Assembly (NCBI GenBank): GCA_013399895.1
Contig: VXBA01002668.1
Span: 752,380 to 816,379 of the forward strand
DNA length: 64,000 bases
DNA from: Serilophus lunatus
Taxonomy: Eukaryota > Chordata > Aves > Passeriformes > Eurylaimidae
Direction: 5' to 3'
How positions within the stretch are numbered: the stretch's first letter is position 1; every line of letters begins with the position of its first letter. Of the stretch, positions 51,339 to 63,836 are shown in pieces. The translations under genes were made by a program, and so were the position numbers. A model generated the notes under the pieces. It worked only from the letters and a program-made list of their open reading frames with translations. It made no database searches and had not been told where the DNA came from.

Positions 51339-51445
51339 CATGACTGGAGTCGTCCATGTTGTTCTGCAGGCTGAGAACAGGACAAGAATAACCAGGGTGT
51401 GCCCAGGCCATCTCCCTCCAGCAGCAGAGGCTTCAGATAATTTTC

Positions 51446-51885
51446 AGAGAATCATAGCATCATTTAGGTTGAAAAAGACCTTTGAGATCATCGAGTCCGG
51501 CCATTAACTCAGTCCCTCACTAAATAATGTCAAGTTCCACATCTATATATCTTTTAAATACCTCCAGGAACAGTGACTCCACAATTCCCCGAGTGGCCTG
51601 TTCCAGTGCTTGGCAACATTTTAAGATAAAAAAATTTTCCTAATACCCAATCTGAACATCCCCTGGCACAAATTGAAGCCGTTTCTTCTTGTCCTGTGAC
51701 TTGTTACCTGCAGGAAGAGACCAATCCCCACGCTGCTACATCCTCCTTTCAGGTAGTTGCAGAGAGCAATAAGGTTCCCCCATGAGCCTCCTCTTCTCCA
51801 GGCTAAACAACCCCAACTCCCTCAGACACTCCTCATAAGATTTGTGCTGCAGACTCTTCACCAGCTTTATTGCTCTTTTTTGCTG
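51446..51885 (-). mobile_element. CR1 LINE retrotransposon, 5'-truncated 3' fragment
   Basis: This is the 3' end of a chicken-repeat-1 (CR1) non-LTR retrotransposon in reverse orientation. Read on the plus strand it opens with a variant of the CR1 tail complement (AGAATCATAGCATCATTTAG) and continues through the familiar bird CR1 blocks: a stretch like 'aaagacctttgagatcatcgag', then 'cctccaggaacagtgactcc' and 'ccttgt..cctgtgacttgt'-type segments. On the minus strand, codons near 51790-51885 read EECLRELGLFSLEKRRL, matching the C-terminal end of the CR1 reverse-transcriptase ORF. Similarity fades near 51885, so the copy has lost most of its 5' end, which is usual for CR1 because reverse transcription aborts early. 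It also carries many substitutions and is surely inactive. I saw no clear target-site duplication, as is usual for CR1. Confidence 0.95.
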
Positions 51886-51954
51886 CATGGTGAAGGGTTT
51901 ACTCCCTTCTTCCCCCATCGTGCTGGGGTGGGCAGTGTAGTTGTAAATGAGCAA
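51736..51954 (-). pseudogene. Decayed CR1 reverse-transcriptase C-terminal remnant
   Basis: A 72-codon open frame overlaps the 5' side of the CR1 fragment. Only its middle, with the residues CLRELGLFSLEKRRL, is CR1-derived; that segment belongs to the extreme C-terminal end of the CR1 ORF2 polyprotein, after the reverse-transcriptase domain. The first 20 or so codons (from 51954 down to about 51885) lie in unique flanking DNA, and the usual continuation after the leucine-arginine block is lost. No catalytic domain of the endonuclease or reverse transcriptase is present, so this is a relic and not a gene. The start codon lies in flanking DNA and has no meaning. Confidence 0.85.
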
Positions 51955-53101
51955 CAGACAGAGAGCAAGAACCCGGGTCTAACAGAAAGAAATCATGTAG
52001 ACACTACAGTACTCATGCTGTAGGGACCTTCTAAAACAGAAAGGTAATTATTCTAATACTCTCATTTTACAGATTTGACTTAACTATTCAGAGCTGATAA
52101 AATAAATTTCTGTATTTTCTTCTGTACAGAATCTTCCCGCACTTCCAACTGGGAAACCAGAAAACTGAATATATGGATTCTCTCAAGAAAAGCCTCTTTC
52201 TCCCTATCCTATTGCAGAAGGTGGATACACTACTTGTTACAGACTTTGTTTGGATGTTACTTCTAATTTTTCAAGATGTGCTGGGGCTGAAATATTCTGA
52301 ATAGAAATTTTTACTGCAAGAACAGGAGAAGACTTATTTTTAAGTGGTCCTACTTTAGAGCCAAGTGCTTTAGCCTTTGTTTTTGGTTAGGGAATTTCTC
52401 TGGCATTAGGAAAATAGAAGTTCACCAGGATACAGAAGGACCTTAGGAAGTTCCTTCCAGTCTGCTCTCACTAGGGCTAATTAGGCAAATGTATTTTTCC
52501 GTGTTTACTTCTCTTTGAATCTTCATTTTTTTATTTTCTCTATCTTCGTGTGACAATCTTAGGCAGCAGCATCCTTCATTAGAAAGAACAGAAGAGAAAT
52601 TCAGCAGCTGCTACAAATTAACCTGTACAAGCTGAAGTTTTACATTTCTGTAATCAGCAACAGGCCCACGAATAAAATCATTTGCCCTATCAGCCCTATG
52701 ATACCTTTTTGAAAGAGCAGAGACTGATGTCAGGGCTAAAATAAATAAGGAAAAGTGAGGCAAGAGAGAGAGAACACTTCCAGCAAGTTAGAAATCTCTT
52801 CTAACTCTTTATATAAACCTTCCTGAGTTTAAGTGGAAACCTGCGAAAACCAGGTGCTACCATCTGTGCATTTTTGACTCAAAGTAGGGGAAATCAGCAC
52901 AAAACATAAGTAAATATAGTCAAATAAACAAAAAATAGCCAGCCTAATAATACTATTATGGCAAACCTACAAGACTGAAAGAGATGAAACAGATTTATGG
53001 AAATTCAAAACATAAAGAAGCTTCCAATTTTTCTGGCATAATTTTGCCAATTACCAGGCACTTTATGGAGAGCAAACATCTGAAAAAATGAAGAAAAATT
53101 A
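51955..53101. other. No gene seen
   Basis: AT-rich unique DNA with no repeat or motif that stands out. Confidence 0.7.
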
Positions 53102-53235
53102 ACCTTTATCACTTCGTAGATGTATCTATCGCACGCATCACACGGGGCGATTGGGAAAGTGATTCCAAAAGCAGACTCAGATCTCCCTTCAGCTGCTGCA
53201 GTAGCTGCACCTGGGCACCAGACTTGCTGCCCCAC
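53102..53235 (-). other. CpG-retaining pocket with an exon-like minus-strand frame
   Basis: Between 53115 and 53151 there are five CpG (for example in TATCGCACGCATC and ACGGGGCGATTGG), far above the surroundings. The minus-strand frame 53005-53235 reads through them as FPIAPCDACDRYIYEVIKV, which includes a CxxC pair. On that strand the block ends in AAG followed by GTTAAT, a weak donor. I cannot assign it to a family. It may instead be a conserved regulatory element. Confidence 0.2.
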
Positions 53236-54169
53236 ATTTGCTTGAAGTGTATTTTGCTGTACACAGAAAGTAAATCTAAGAGAACTATAAAGTAGTACAG
53301 CTGGGACAGTTTCTTGAAAAAAAAAAGGAAAGTTCTATTGGAAATCTAAATGAGCGTGTGGAGGGGTTTTTTTAAATATCATTTGCCAAAATCTGTCAAA
53401 GAGGCCTTTTTTGACTTTGTTATGAGATCTCTCTGCAGCTTAATTTTTTCTGTTACTGCAGGTTCTGGGGGACTAAAAGGACCAAAAACAACTACAGTGG
53501 GAAAAACAGAAAATTATAATAGTCCAATTTAAAAATATGGTATTTGTGATAGCACTCTGGAGAGGTAAGATTGCACTTGCCCGGGCTGGGGAAAAAAGCA
53601 AGCTGCAATAACCTATATGATGATAGCCTTCACATGTGTTAAGTTTCAAGCTTCAAGCAGTCACCGGCTGTGACAAGAGTGACTTTCCTAAAAATTCCTC
53701 TTTAGTCATCATGTGCAAACAGAGACTTACTAAAAATCAAAACCTGAAGACTGAAAGATTGTTTCTTCTCAAATATCCATCCCACATCCATGAAATGCAT
53801 GCAGAACAGGGGTAACATTTCAATAGATATCACATCCTCTGCCTATCAGGAGCTTGTATAAATATACAGAAGCAAGAAAGTGATAGAGAAGGACAACAGA
53901 GAATGATCTGCTGGAACTAAGGACGATATTGGGCCATCCTTAATACAAGCATTGCAATTGTTTTGTGGTTGGGGAAAATAAGGAGTTTCTAGAGCTTCCC
54001 AGCACAGCCCCTGTGAGCTAGCAGGGCTTACAGCTACTACCACCAGGTCTTTGCCCTTTCCATCTACAAGATACTGTGTTTGATGCCTCTCTGCCAACAC
54101 CATCTGCAACCACAGCCTATGCTGACCAAAACACTTACATTAAATGTTTGGTGTTTTTTTCCATGAAGT

Positions 54170-54300
54170 CACAAACACTCCCCCTCAAAAGAAAACACAA
54201 CCCCCCACAACCAAACTATAGCACATAACTCTAAACTAAAAAAAAACCCCACACCAAACCCTAAACAAAAACAACCAAAGAACCTTTATGCAGCTCCCTA
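54170..54300. repeat. A/C-rich low-complexity tract
   Basis: The plus strand is dominated by A and C ('aaccccccacaaccaaac', 'ccccacaccaaaccctaaac') and has few G. It recalls mitochondrial light-strand composition but shows no mitochondrial gene or tRNA. Confidence 0.8.
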
Positions 54301-57300
54301 GTCTAGGACTTGTTTTCAGAAATATGTTCTCAATCTAGATACTTATTCAAAGACAATTGCTAATTTTCACTCTTTGGAACAACTCTTTTGGGGAGGAAAA
54401 GGAGCATCACTTAACATAGAGAAGGTACTACTATACAGTGCTACTTTAAAGCCTTATGTTTAGTGCTATACAGGACTGGTTTATACTATACAGGATCTTG
54501 TTCACATTAAAATAGGAAAACTTGGCAACAGCAGTCATAGTAATTGTGACAGAGTTTTGGAAGTCTCCCGAGCTAAGAGGTTTCAGATCTTGTAACAGAT
54601 TAGCTTCTGTAGAGCAAATTAACAGCCTATTTAATAATATGCACCATGACATACACACACTAATTTTTAGAAATTCATGAAACTGACAGAAGACAAGAAA
54701 CATTTGCTCAAGGATAACAGAGATGGGCAATTTTCTTCCTTCTTGACCTGGAACATCAAGATCCTCCACAAAAGAAGCTCTGGAGATAACACTGGCTTCT
54801 CTATCTTACAAATTTCAGTCTGTCTGTTAATTCTGCCAGACAGTCATGCATCTTATTTTTGAAGATAGTTGTTCTGGAGAGGAAGGATTAAGCCTGAGGT
54901 CAAAGAAATTAAATTTGCTACTTCTCTGAATGTCACTTAGGGACTGCTTTAAACTTTTCTGGGGAATGGGGGGGGGAACATTGAATTTCTCCAACCCTGC
55001 TGCTTTTTGTGTGCTTTCACACGGGCTGGAAGGATAATGCAGCCCTTACATGTGACTCACAACTACCAGGCAGCCTACCCTTCTGTAAATACCATTAGGA
55101 ACCTGTTTATTCAAAAAAACAAACTTAAAGCAACATTAGCACTGCAATTATTGCAAACCTGCTGAATGGGCCACTCTGCTACCTAAAGTCTGTTTTAATC
55201 CCAAAACAACATAGTTAGGATGGGAAAGACTTTATAAAGGTATTTGAAATATGTATACTCTATTTCAGGTCCAGGGAATCAAGTTACCAGCCTGTAAGAG
55301 AGATAAGGCAGTAAGAGAGCACCCAGATCTCGGGTGGCTGCAGAACTTGAGTAATTTGCTCAGCTCAGTCCCCAAGCTGAGGAAAGCCCCCAGTAAGACC
55401 AGCTGGAACGTGTGCCCTGCAGCCTTGGACAGCTGGGAGGAGAAAAGACCAGTCACAAATTAAATTAAGAGGTGTAATATGGTGTGAGAAGAAAAACAAA
55501 TTGAGATTGTGAAAACAGGTGCCAACTGACATTTACTCAATACTCAGTCACACTTTCCTTTCTCTCTATGTGATTAGCAGCTAAGCTGAATTAGGATAGA
55601 TTTCACGCTTCTGTGACCTTCTAGAACCCCCCTACAGAAAAAGAAAAACACCTGTAGCAAGAAGGGTTTTTTTCTAAGAGGGTAAAAGTGCCAACTACTG
55701 TGAAGTGCTATTGGCTAGACGGATACACCAAGACAAAACTATGTGTATATGCTGAGTGACTGCAACTGGTTTAAATCTTATTTTTTAAAAAGTAGCACAA
55801 AACACAGGACTTTAAATTAGCACCAGGCTGTCAAAGACATGGATTTATTTATCTGCATCATTCAAGGCTATCTTACTAGTTATTGTTCTGAGAATAGGCT
55901 GAAATTTATGAGGACTATCTTGAAGTTCTTGGGAAGGACCAAAGTGAAAAGCAATGGGCCAAGTTGTACCCTGAAGAGCTTCATGTTCTTTCTGTGTATT
56001 TGAAAGCAGAACCGTGATTTTGTATTGGCTCCATTTGAGGCTCAGTGAAAGAAAGGACTTACCCAGGAGGGCTCAGGAGATCACCCCGTTACCACTACAC
56101 CCAAGTGCCGTTCCTCCACCACAGCTACGGCTGCTCACATCACATGTTGGAATGCAAAACTCTTGCTTTCTCTGCCTGGGCAGTCTCTTTTGTTCAAACA
56201 TGTAGGCTCCTGTGCGCTCAGCAGCTAGTCTGGTCCAGTCTCAGCTGGAGGACGCACCAGAGGTTTCTCAAGGTTTCTCCTCAGTGCAGGCTTCACACAA
56301 CCTGCTCCTATTCTGAGCTTCTCTCTTAGCAGGAAAAGTACAGCAGGTTTTCAGCAAATCAACCTACAAACACGCCACTCAACTCTCTCGACCTGATTCG
56401 GGTATAAAGGAGGTCCCTGATTCCAAATCAACCTTCTGGTAGGGTAACACTAAGTAGAAGATATGCCAGATCTAACTGTTAAATCCAGGACAAAATCCTT
56501 GTACACCTCCAGCCCTTGTAATTTCAGAAAGGTCTCCTCTGACGCAAAAGGATTGGCAGGTCTGTGGGATCAGAGAACCTCAGTGGGGCCTGTGGATACA
56601 ATTCAACTTTCAAGGCAGCTTTCAACACTTCTACCTTACCTCTTCCCAAAAGCGCCACAATAATCAGAACACCTTTGGTGGAGCTTACCTCTGCCTTTGT
56701 GAGGATATGCCCATCCTACACCATGCAACGCTGCAGCAGATATTCAGCCTTACCTCGTGGTGCTCAGAATCTGATTCACTCACCTCAAACCAAACTGCAA
56801 AACACGATTCACCCACAACTCCAAACATATTACAGTGCACAAAAACTGAGTGCTTTGGAAGAAAATACGTCAAGCTACACCTTCCACTAATTTTTAAGAT
56901 TACAGACTTTTCTGTAATAACATGAAGTTTTGGGACTCTGTCCAAGACAGCAGCATTGAATCAACTTTTTTTTTCCTCAAAACCCTCCACAGCTGAACAG
57001 ATGATGGCAAGCATGTACCATAAGACCACTTTATGAAAATGTCAGGGGTCTTAGGAATAGTTCACATTCTCTGGCCTTCAGTTTCATGATCTTTATCATA
57101 GTAAAATGTTTTTGCTTGTTTCTTGCACACCTGCTGTGTGTCAGTTTTCCCCCACTGCAGCTCCCTTACCGCATGCACTGATCATACACAATCACTTTCT
57201 TTATACCAGATCTCAGGAACTATTGGCCCATCACACACTGATAAAAACCACAGCACATAAAACGCTTTGTGAAGAGAGGAATGTAGACTGGGAACATGAT

Positions 57301-57801
57301 TCAGGGTTAGAATAAATGAGAACAGAGGTCTGGAGCTTAGTGCCATGAAGTTTTGGATGAAAATTCATAAATATTTCTAAAGTATTTATTTTAATCTCAT
57401 ATGACCAGTTATTCTTATGAAATGTCTGCATCAAATCAAGTCAGGAGACAAGCTCCTTGAATTTTGAAGCCTTAAAGCATAACCAAAACACTGCAGGGAG
57501 TGGGAAGGATGGACAAGAGGAATGGGTGTAGATCCAAGAACTTTGCTGCCTGACCTCTTTTTAACCTCTATAATTCAAGGGAGTTTCAGTTCCTCTACTT
57601 CACTTTTTCCTAACTGCACTCAGTAACTTCATTGTCTTTTCATGAGTATCTTGTCACATGCATCACTCAACTCTACGTGTGCATTATTCCATTTCCATGA
57701 AAATATATTTGCTTTTAGAAACACCCTATTCTCTGCTTGTGCTTATAATAAAACAACTTGAGGAACAAAAAGTTAAATTTTGAAATAAAAATAATTGAAA
57801 A

Positions 57802-57825
57802 AGAGCACTTTTTAAAAAGTGTTCT
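57802..57825. repeat. Near-perfect 24-bp palindrome
   Basis: CACTTTTTAAAAAGTG (57806-57821) is a perfect 16-bp palindrome. It extends on both sides to 57802 and 57825 with one mismatch at 57805/57822, which would be a G-U pair in RNA. Confidence 0.85.
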
Positions 57826-58327
57826 AGCTGGTTTAAATGTATTTGGAAATATTTTACCTTTTTTTTGTAACTTTGTTAAAAAAACAGTCTTTCAAATATA
57901 TTCTTACACTGAGTAAACTATTGCTGCTGCAAAACCTACTGAGAACAAACAATATTAGAATTTTCTGGTTTATTTCAAACAGAATTAAAAATCAACAATA
58001 GAATTTTTTAACTTGGTGTATTACACTAAGCAAATATGGAAAAATCTCAGGTACTTATGCTTGCAATATTTTCTTCTTAGGACTTGTGAATTGAAATGAC
58101 CTAAAAGATGCAGCAGGCTATTAGAATGGAATTTAACTTACATTGGAAATGTTAATAGGAAAGAGAGGATTAATTTAAATGAAATTATTCCAGGCCCATA
58201 AAAAACAGGCACATAAATAGAAGTTGTAAATGTGGTTTCTTTCTCATTTAACTTAAAGGAATGGCCACCATGTAGAAGGCAAAAGGATACATATTCGAAA
58301 CAGTCTCAGACAGCAATTCATAAATCA

Positions 58328-58513
58328 TACAAAACATCCTGAGTTGGAAAGGACTCATAAGGATCATTGAGTCCAAATTCTGGTTCTGCATGGGACAACA
58401 CCAAGAATCACACCATGGGCCTGAGAGCATTGTCCAAATGCTTCTTAAACTCTGTCAGGCTTGGTGCTGTGCCCACTTCCCTGGGGAGCCTGTTGCCGTG
58501 CTCAACCAGCATG
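58328..58513 (-). mobile_element. CR1 LINE retrotransposon, short 3' fragment
   Basis: A second CR1 copy lies in reverse orientation and is from a subfamily different from the one at 51446. On the plus strand it runs through 'catcctgagttggaaaggac', then 'ggatcattgagtccaa', 'aagaatcacaccatgggcct', 'gagcattgtccaaatgcttc' and 'ttccctggggagcctgttgc'. This order of blocks is typical of bird CR1 3' regions. Similarity stops near 58513, so only about 185 bp is left. The terminal octamer repeat expected before 58328 is degraded. Subfamily assignment would need RepeatMasker. Confidence 0.9.
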
Positions 58514-61500
58514 ACCATTTCTACTATGTAATCAGCTTCTGTAAGCCAAGATTTCACTCTGTCCTCCTCTGCATTTATACTGAAAAGATATTAACAACTC
58601 AGGTATTTCCATGATCTGAACACCTGTAATTCCCACAAAACACAATTCTCATGAAAAACATCCCCAGTAGCTGCAAATACTCCATGTCCCAGAAGAAGAC
58701 ATGCAAATCTATAACAGTTCTCTTTTTTTTTTTCTTCATCATTCTGATGTAAGGGATTATAAAAAGTATAAAAGCACCAATAGGATTAAAAAATAATCAA
58801 CCAAAAAGAATTCTTTAAAGTAAGTGTTAAGACTGTCATATTTTAAATTAGAAATGTTTAAATTAAAAACCATAATTTTGTTTTTCCATATTCTATTTTA
58901 AAACTGCAAAGATCCACAAAAAAGTGAGAGAAGGCTTGTACTTCATATTAATGCCTAATATATTTAATGCTTTGCAACACACACATACACTTAGGTACAC
59001 ATATATAACCTAATGTTATCAAAAGCGGTTATGGATGTGTATTTTAGACTTCCTTGTTTTAGGTTGCCTTGGAAGAAGGAAAATGAGATTTGGTGACTGA
59101 TAAAAAAAAGAATCAGAGAAAAAGCAAACATTGGTAATTCATAGTGGTGATACTTTGTCTTTTTTTGTCTTTTAACAAAAAGAGAAATATTTTTTAGCTA
59201 AGCTGACCAGCCATTGTGGATTTAACTAATTTTGATGTGATCAACAAAAGCAGTTTGCAAAGATTAGGCAGGTTATTTCAGGAGTGCTTCTCTTGATCTG
59301 TGATAAAACCTACGAACACCTAAAGGGAAAGGAAATGAGTGTTGCTTGGGAAAGAAGCATTTCACATCATGGGAATGCTAATGCAAAATGTTTAAGTCTC
59401 AGAACCACAAATGCACACAGTATTAGAGATGCAAAGAAATTTTAATAGTCTGGCAAAATTAAATTATTTACAATCTAGTTTGCATGAACAGTGTGAAATA
59501 AATCTGAAGCTGAGAGATATTGCCGAATCCCCTCAATTTTGCTTTCGCAGTGTTCTCTTGTCAATTTGTTCAATCCTCCAAGTAAATGAACTAAGTTAGT
59601 GAGAACATTGTACTACATGTGCTGTTTCTAAATTCTGTGTATGGAATTTTACTTGTTTTCTAAGAAATGGGTTAATAGACCCATTACGGGAGCACATCTG
59701 TTTTCAGTTCAGCAAAAAATCATTTGACCTGGTATCAAATAAATAGTAAGTACAAAATTTTTCAGTTAAAATAATTTTTAAAATGTAGCTTCTTATGGAT
59801 TCTTTCAATTCTAGTCCACAATACCAGATAATGGTCACTTAAGTGCACCATTTTATATGCCTTGATGGAAATCAGGTGAAAGATTTGGTTTTGACACAGG
59901 TAGCTGAAGCCGTGACTTTCATTTAGATATGGATCAGCAATTCAGCTTTCTCAACTATGGATTTAAGAGATATCACATCTAAAATATAATCCAATCACAT
60001 TTCCATATGGCATCGAGTTAAGAGTGTACCTCTCTATTTGCATAAAACATCACCAGAAGGGACAAAGAATGCTGTAGTTTCTTTTCCATCTCAGTCACAA
60101 AAAAATTCAACAAATATTTTCCTGTCCAGTACCCACCTCCACCCTAGTCCGTACAAGCTTGTGACACAATATCCACTATGATTTCTGTGTGATTGATTCC
60201 AGTGTTTGAATCGTGGTACAGTCTTTGTCATAATAATTTTGTCATATAAAGTACCTTCATAACAAAAAGTTAACTTAAGAAAACAAATGATTCCTCAATT
60301 ACCTGTTTAGGTATTCCCACTTCAATAAGTTACCCCTTTATTTGGAAAGAATGATACTTCATATCCTCTGCAGCATCATCCATGAATTTAAATTCCTGTC
60401 CCCAATACTGTCAAGGCAAGATTCCACCTACACAAACAGTATTACTACCAAGTGTTACTACACTTCTTAGGCTCCAGATGACACACCCTCTAGAGATGAC
60501 AATGTTCTTGGTGCTATCGATACTATTCACAATAAAAGGATGGATTCTAAAGCAAGTGGAATAGCACAGATGTTTACATGTGGAATTACTTGGTATCAGT
60601 CAGGTACTTCAGGAAGTTCTTCTACTGGTGATAGCCCATGTCTTGGTTCTAAAGAACCCTTAGCAGAAACACTCACACCTCTACAGGCTGCACTTATTGG
60701 CAGAACAGAGGCTTTAACACATTCAAAGGCATTTAGCACAACTGCTCACCACTAGCCTCGGCACCACTTAGAACCTACATGCAACAAAAAACTCCCTAAC
60801 ATTTTTCTGTGTGATGGGAGAACCTTGAGCCCATGTTTCCTTTACATAGCACCGCACAAAGTGAGCAAAATGGATGATTTTCTAGATGCGTGACATCCCA
60901 GTTTCACTTTCGCACTGATCGAATTCTCTAAGACAGCAGAATATTGAATGAAGCTCCTATCTCCCCCAGATATCTCTGTTTTTACATTGGATGTAAGCAA
61001 GCCTTGTTTGTTTGCAGAAATGGTGCACAGGATGTCTGGGAAGCCAGTGTTTTAAATCAATATACATAACATGCAATTATGCAGGCAAGACATGAAACCA
61101 ATTTTTTAAACAGACTATAAAGTTTTGTATGAGGTTCTTAAAAACATAGTCTTTGATAATCCAATTCTAGTTTCACCATCACACTGAAAAATAAGAAACC
61201 TGTAGCTTGCTAACAGGAGATTTCTGAAAAAAAGTTTTCTATTTACCTAATACAGGCTATTTTAAGAAAAAGAATCAAAAATAGAGAAAGTTCAGGCTAT
61301 TCTGTGCATGGAATAACCCAGTAATTCACAGAACCATCTTCTATATGTTCTAAACAAAGAACTGTGTTCTCAATTAAAACAATTTTACAAGAATCTCTTA
61401 CCTAGACCTCCAGTAAGATGGCAACAGAAAAATTTCATCAGTATCTCTCAATTTAATTCAGAATTAACACGCTTCTAGAGCTCAAGCTGAGAAAATTTAG

Positions 61501-61802
61501 CACAGAAACTCAAAAGACTCCTTGAGACTCGCTTTTAAGTGTTGCGGTCAGAAAGAGCAAGTCCATTTTTGAAATCCACATTCCTTACTTCTAATTAGTA
61601 GGTCTTGATTGCCAACAAATTCAATATAATCTCAATTTTCTACTTAAGCACAGCCTCAGAATTAATGTACATACTATTTCAACTCTAAAATGTCAAATGA
61701 GAATTCCAGTCAGCCCTTGCTGAACCAGATATCAAATTATTTAACTGACCCATGCAGATTATCCCAACCCCAACATGCCATAGCAATTCAGAGACAGAGC
61801 AA

Positions 61803-61839
61803 ATATCTCAAATAACTGGGAAAAAGTTATTTGAGATAT
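61803..61839. repeat. Perfect 15-bp stem with 7-nt loop
   Basis: ATATCTCAAATAACT (61803-61817) and AGTTATTTGAGATAT (61825-61839) are exact complements around GGGAAAA. This is the best stem-loop I found by eye. Pairing stops sharply on the outside (A opposite C). It is shorter than a microRNA precursor, which usually has over 20 paired positions per arm. Confidence 0.92.
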
Positions 61840-63773
61840 CTGAATACAAAAGTAGTCAAACATATTTTGAGGAGGGATACATTGTAGTGGAATAGATGTT
61901 TCAAGAGTTTCACTAAAATAAAGCTGGATTTCTTTAGAAATACTTTACAGAAGTGAACTAATTGTTTTCATGATATAATTACCCTTGTTTCAAGAGTTAA
62001 ATTATATGAATTTTGTAGTTAAGACAATGTAGAGTGATGCTGACTACTCAACCTCACAGAAATATTAGCAATTCTCACACATGCACTAGACAGCAAAACC
62101 AAAATTAATGTGACAGATTGAAGAGTTAAATAAGCCACAGACACATGTAACCCTAGGTTAGCAAGTGTCAGATATTTTTAAGATGGTTTTTAAAAATAAG
62201 CTTATTATGGAGTGTATTTTTTTGCCATGAAATTACACTAGGATAACAGTTTCAACAAGTACGAACTTGCAATCAGCAAGCAAAATTCCTGAGTGTATAT
62301 ATCCCATACCAAGAGTGTGTTAGAGAAAGTGGTAAACACTTGAATCAGGGGTCAAAGAATTAACATCTCTGTAGCTCAGGATATCTTTTTGATGAATGAG
62401 AAACAGCTGGAATAAATATATCAAGGGTAACAATTGTGATTCCATGGTAGATCCAGCTGCTGCAAAAATAAACCCGGAGGGAAAAAGCAAAAAACAACAA
62501 AAAAAAAACCTGCAACAAAATAAAATACCTTCCTGCATCACACAATCCCCACTATTTCTGTGCAAGTCCTTTTAAAATACAGGACTCTCTGAAAACATTG
62601 GTCAAAAACAAATGTAGAGATTAATTTGTTAAAAACAAAATCAGTTTATAAAATGTTAAAAAAAACAAACAAGGAATGACTGCTTTATTTAAACAGCAAT
62701 AGTTTTATTTTTAGTGATTTTTCTCCAGACTTGCGAAATAGTCATACCTGCTAGTGAGAAATTTATTTTGAAAATAAACAGAGACTCATAATAATCCTGT
62801 TAATACTTTATTAGTGTAATTTTTTAGCTTTCTATTGGACAGAACATAAATGCAAACTCCAAAAAAAATTCAGAGTCCTCTGCCATTCAGTAGAAGTGAC
62901 CATGGCAGCCTGTTTCATATTCATTCTTTGTTACAGAAACAAGAGGAGGGGGAAGGGAGAGGAAAAGCATCAATAGAACAATTAGGCACACAGCTGACAC
63001 TTACTGTACAATGATATGCACAAGTAATTCATAACAGCTCTATTTATGAGATGTGTTCTTCAGATTTTTCCCTTGTAATATATGAGCTTTGCTCAGGTGA
63101 GCAAAGACCATTGAGAACAAAGGAATTAACAAAGGAGTAACAAATAAGACTTTTAAAACAAGTCCTTAAATAAACTAACGCAACAACAGAATGCAAAATT
63201 GTTCAGCTGAGAAGACATTTTTAACCTAGACTTCAGAACATTAAAAATTCATTTACTTTACAGCTATTCAAATACACATGCATTAAATGAAAATATTGCA
63301 CAAAATTAAAATTTAGATTGTGGAATTTATATAGTTTCATTTTGGTACACTTTCTGGTAGCACTTAAAATTTACTGTTCAGTTCTAGCAAACACCAGCAG
63401 CACAAGCTTGAGGATAAACCAAATGAAAGATTCAATTGCTCATTTTCTGCTAAAAATAATTAAGGCTAAAACAAGTGCATTTGTTGACAATGGCACAATT
63501 TTCAGCGGCCAGTCACAGCACCCAAAGGCCAGAAGATACACCCAGACACTTAAGTGCTGTATATTAACATTCAGTTTTGGAAACTTTCTATGATAATAGG
63601 CTGCATGGGTTGACAGGGTAAGTATTTTAAATAGTTGACAGGAAAACCATTTAAGTAAAGATACATATAAACTTGCTTTAACAGCAAGTATTCATTTCTG
63701 ATGATTCTTGCCAGCCAACAGGCACCACTGAATTAGGAAGCCACATTCTGTAATTAAATACAGAAGACAAAAG

Positions 63774-63836
63774 TTCAATACATATATACATATGCACACA
63801 TGCGTATATAAATGTGTGTATAGGTATACGTATGTA
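63774..63836. repeat. Alternating purine-pyrimidine tract
   Basis: TA, CA and CG steps alternate through 'catatatacatatgcacac', 'atgcgtatata' and 'ggtatacgtatg'. Such tracts can adopt Z-like or unwound structure. No perfect repeat unit. Confidence 0.7.

Larger units (their letters stand above)
53236..58327. other. No gene seen; GC-richer patches
   Basis: Contains the A/C tract at 54170, a G9 run at 54968, and GC-richer patches at 55265-55460 and 56050-56720. The first patch follows an acceptor-like 'ctctatttcag' at 55258-55268 and stays open for 64 codons, but with no family match. The second has overlapping frames in several phases. Confidence 0.6.

Noticed and set aside
54160..54300. Nuclear copy of mitochondrial DNA suggested by A/C-rich composition
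   Set aside because: No mitochondrial gene, tRNA or control-region block is recognisable; the tract looks like low-complexity DNA.
56045..56890. Possible exons in a GC-richer block with several open frames
   Set aside because: Frames overlap in different phases and on both strands, and no conserved motif or splice pair supports one over another.
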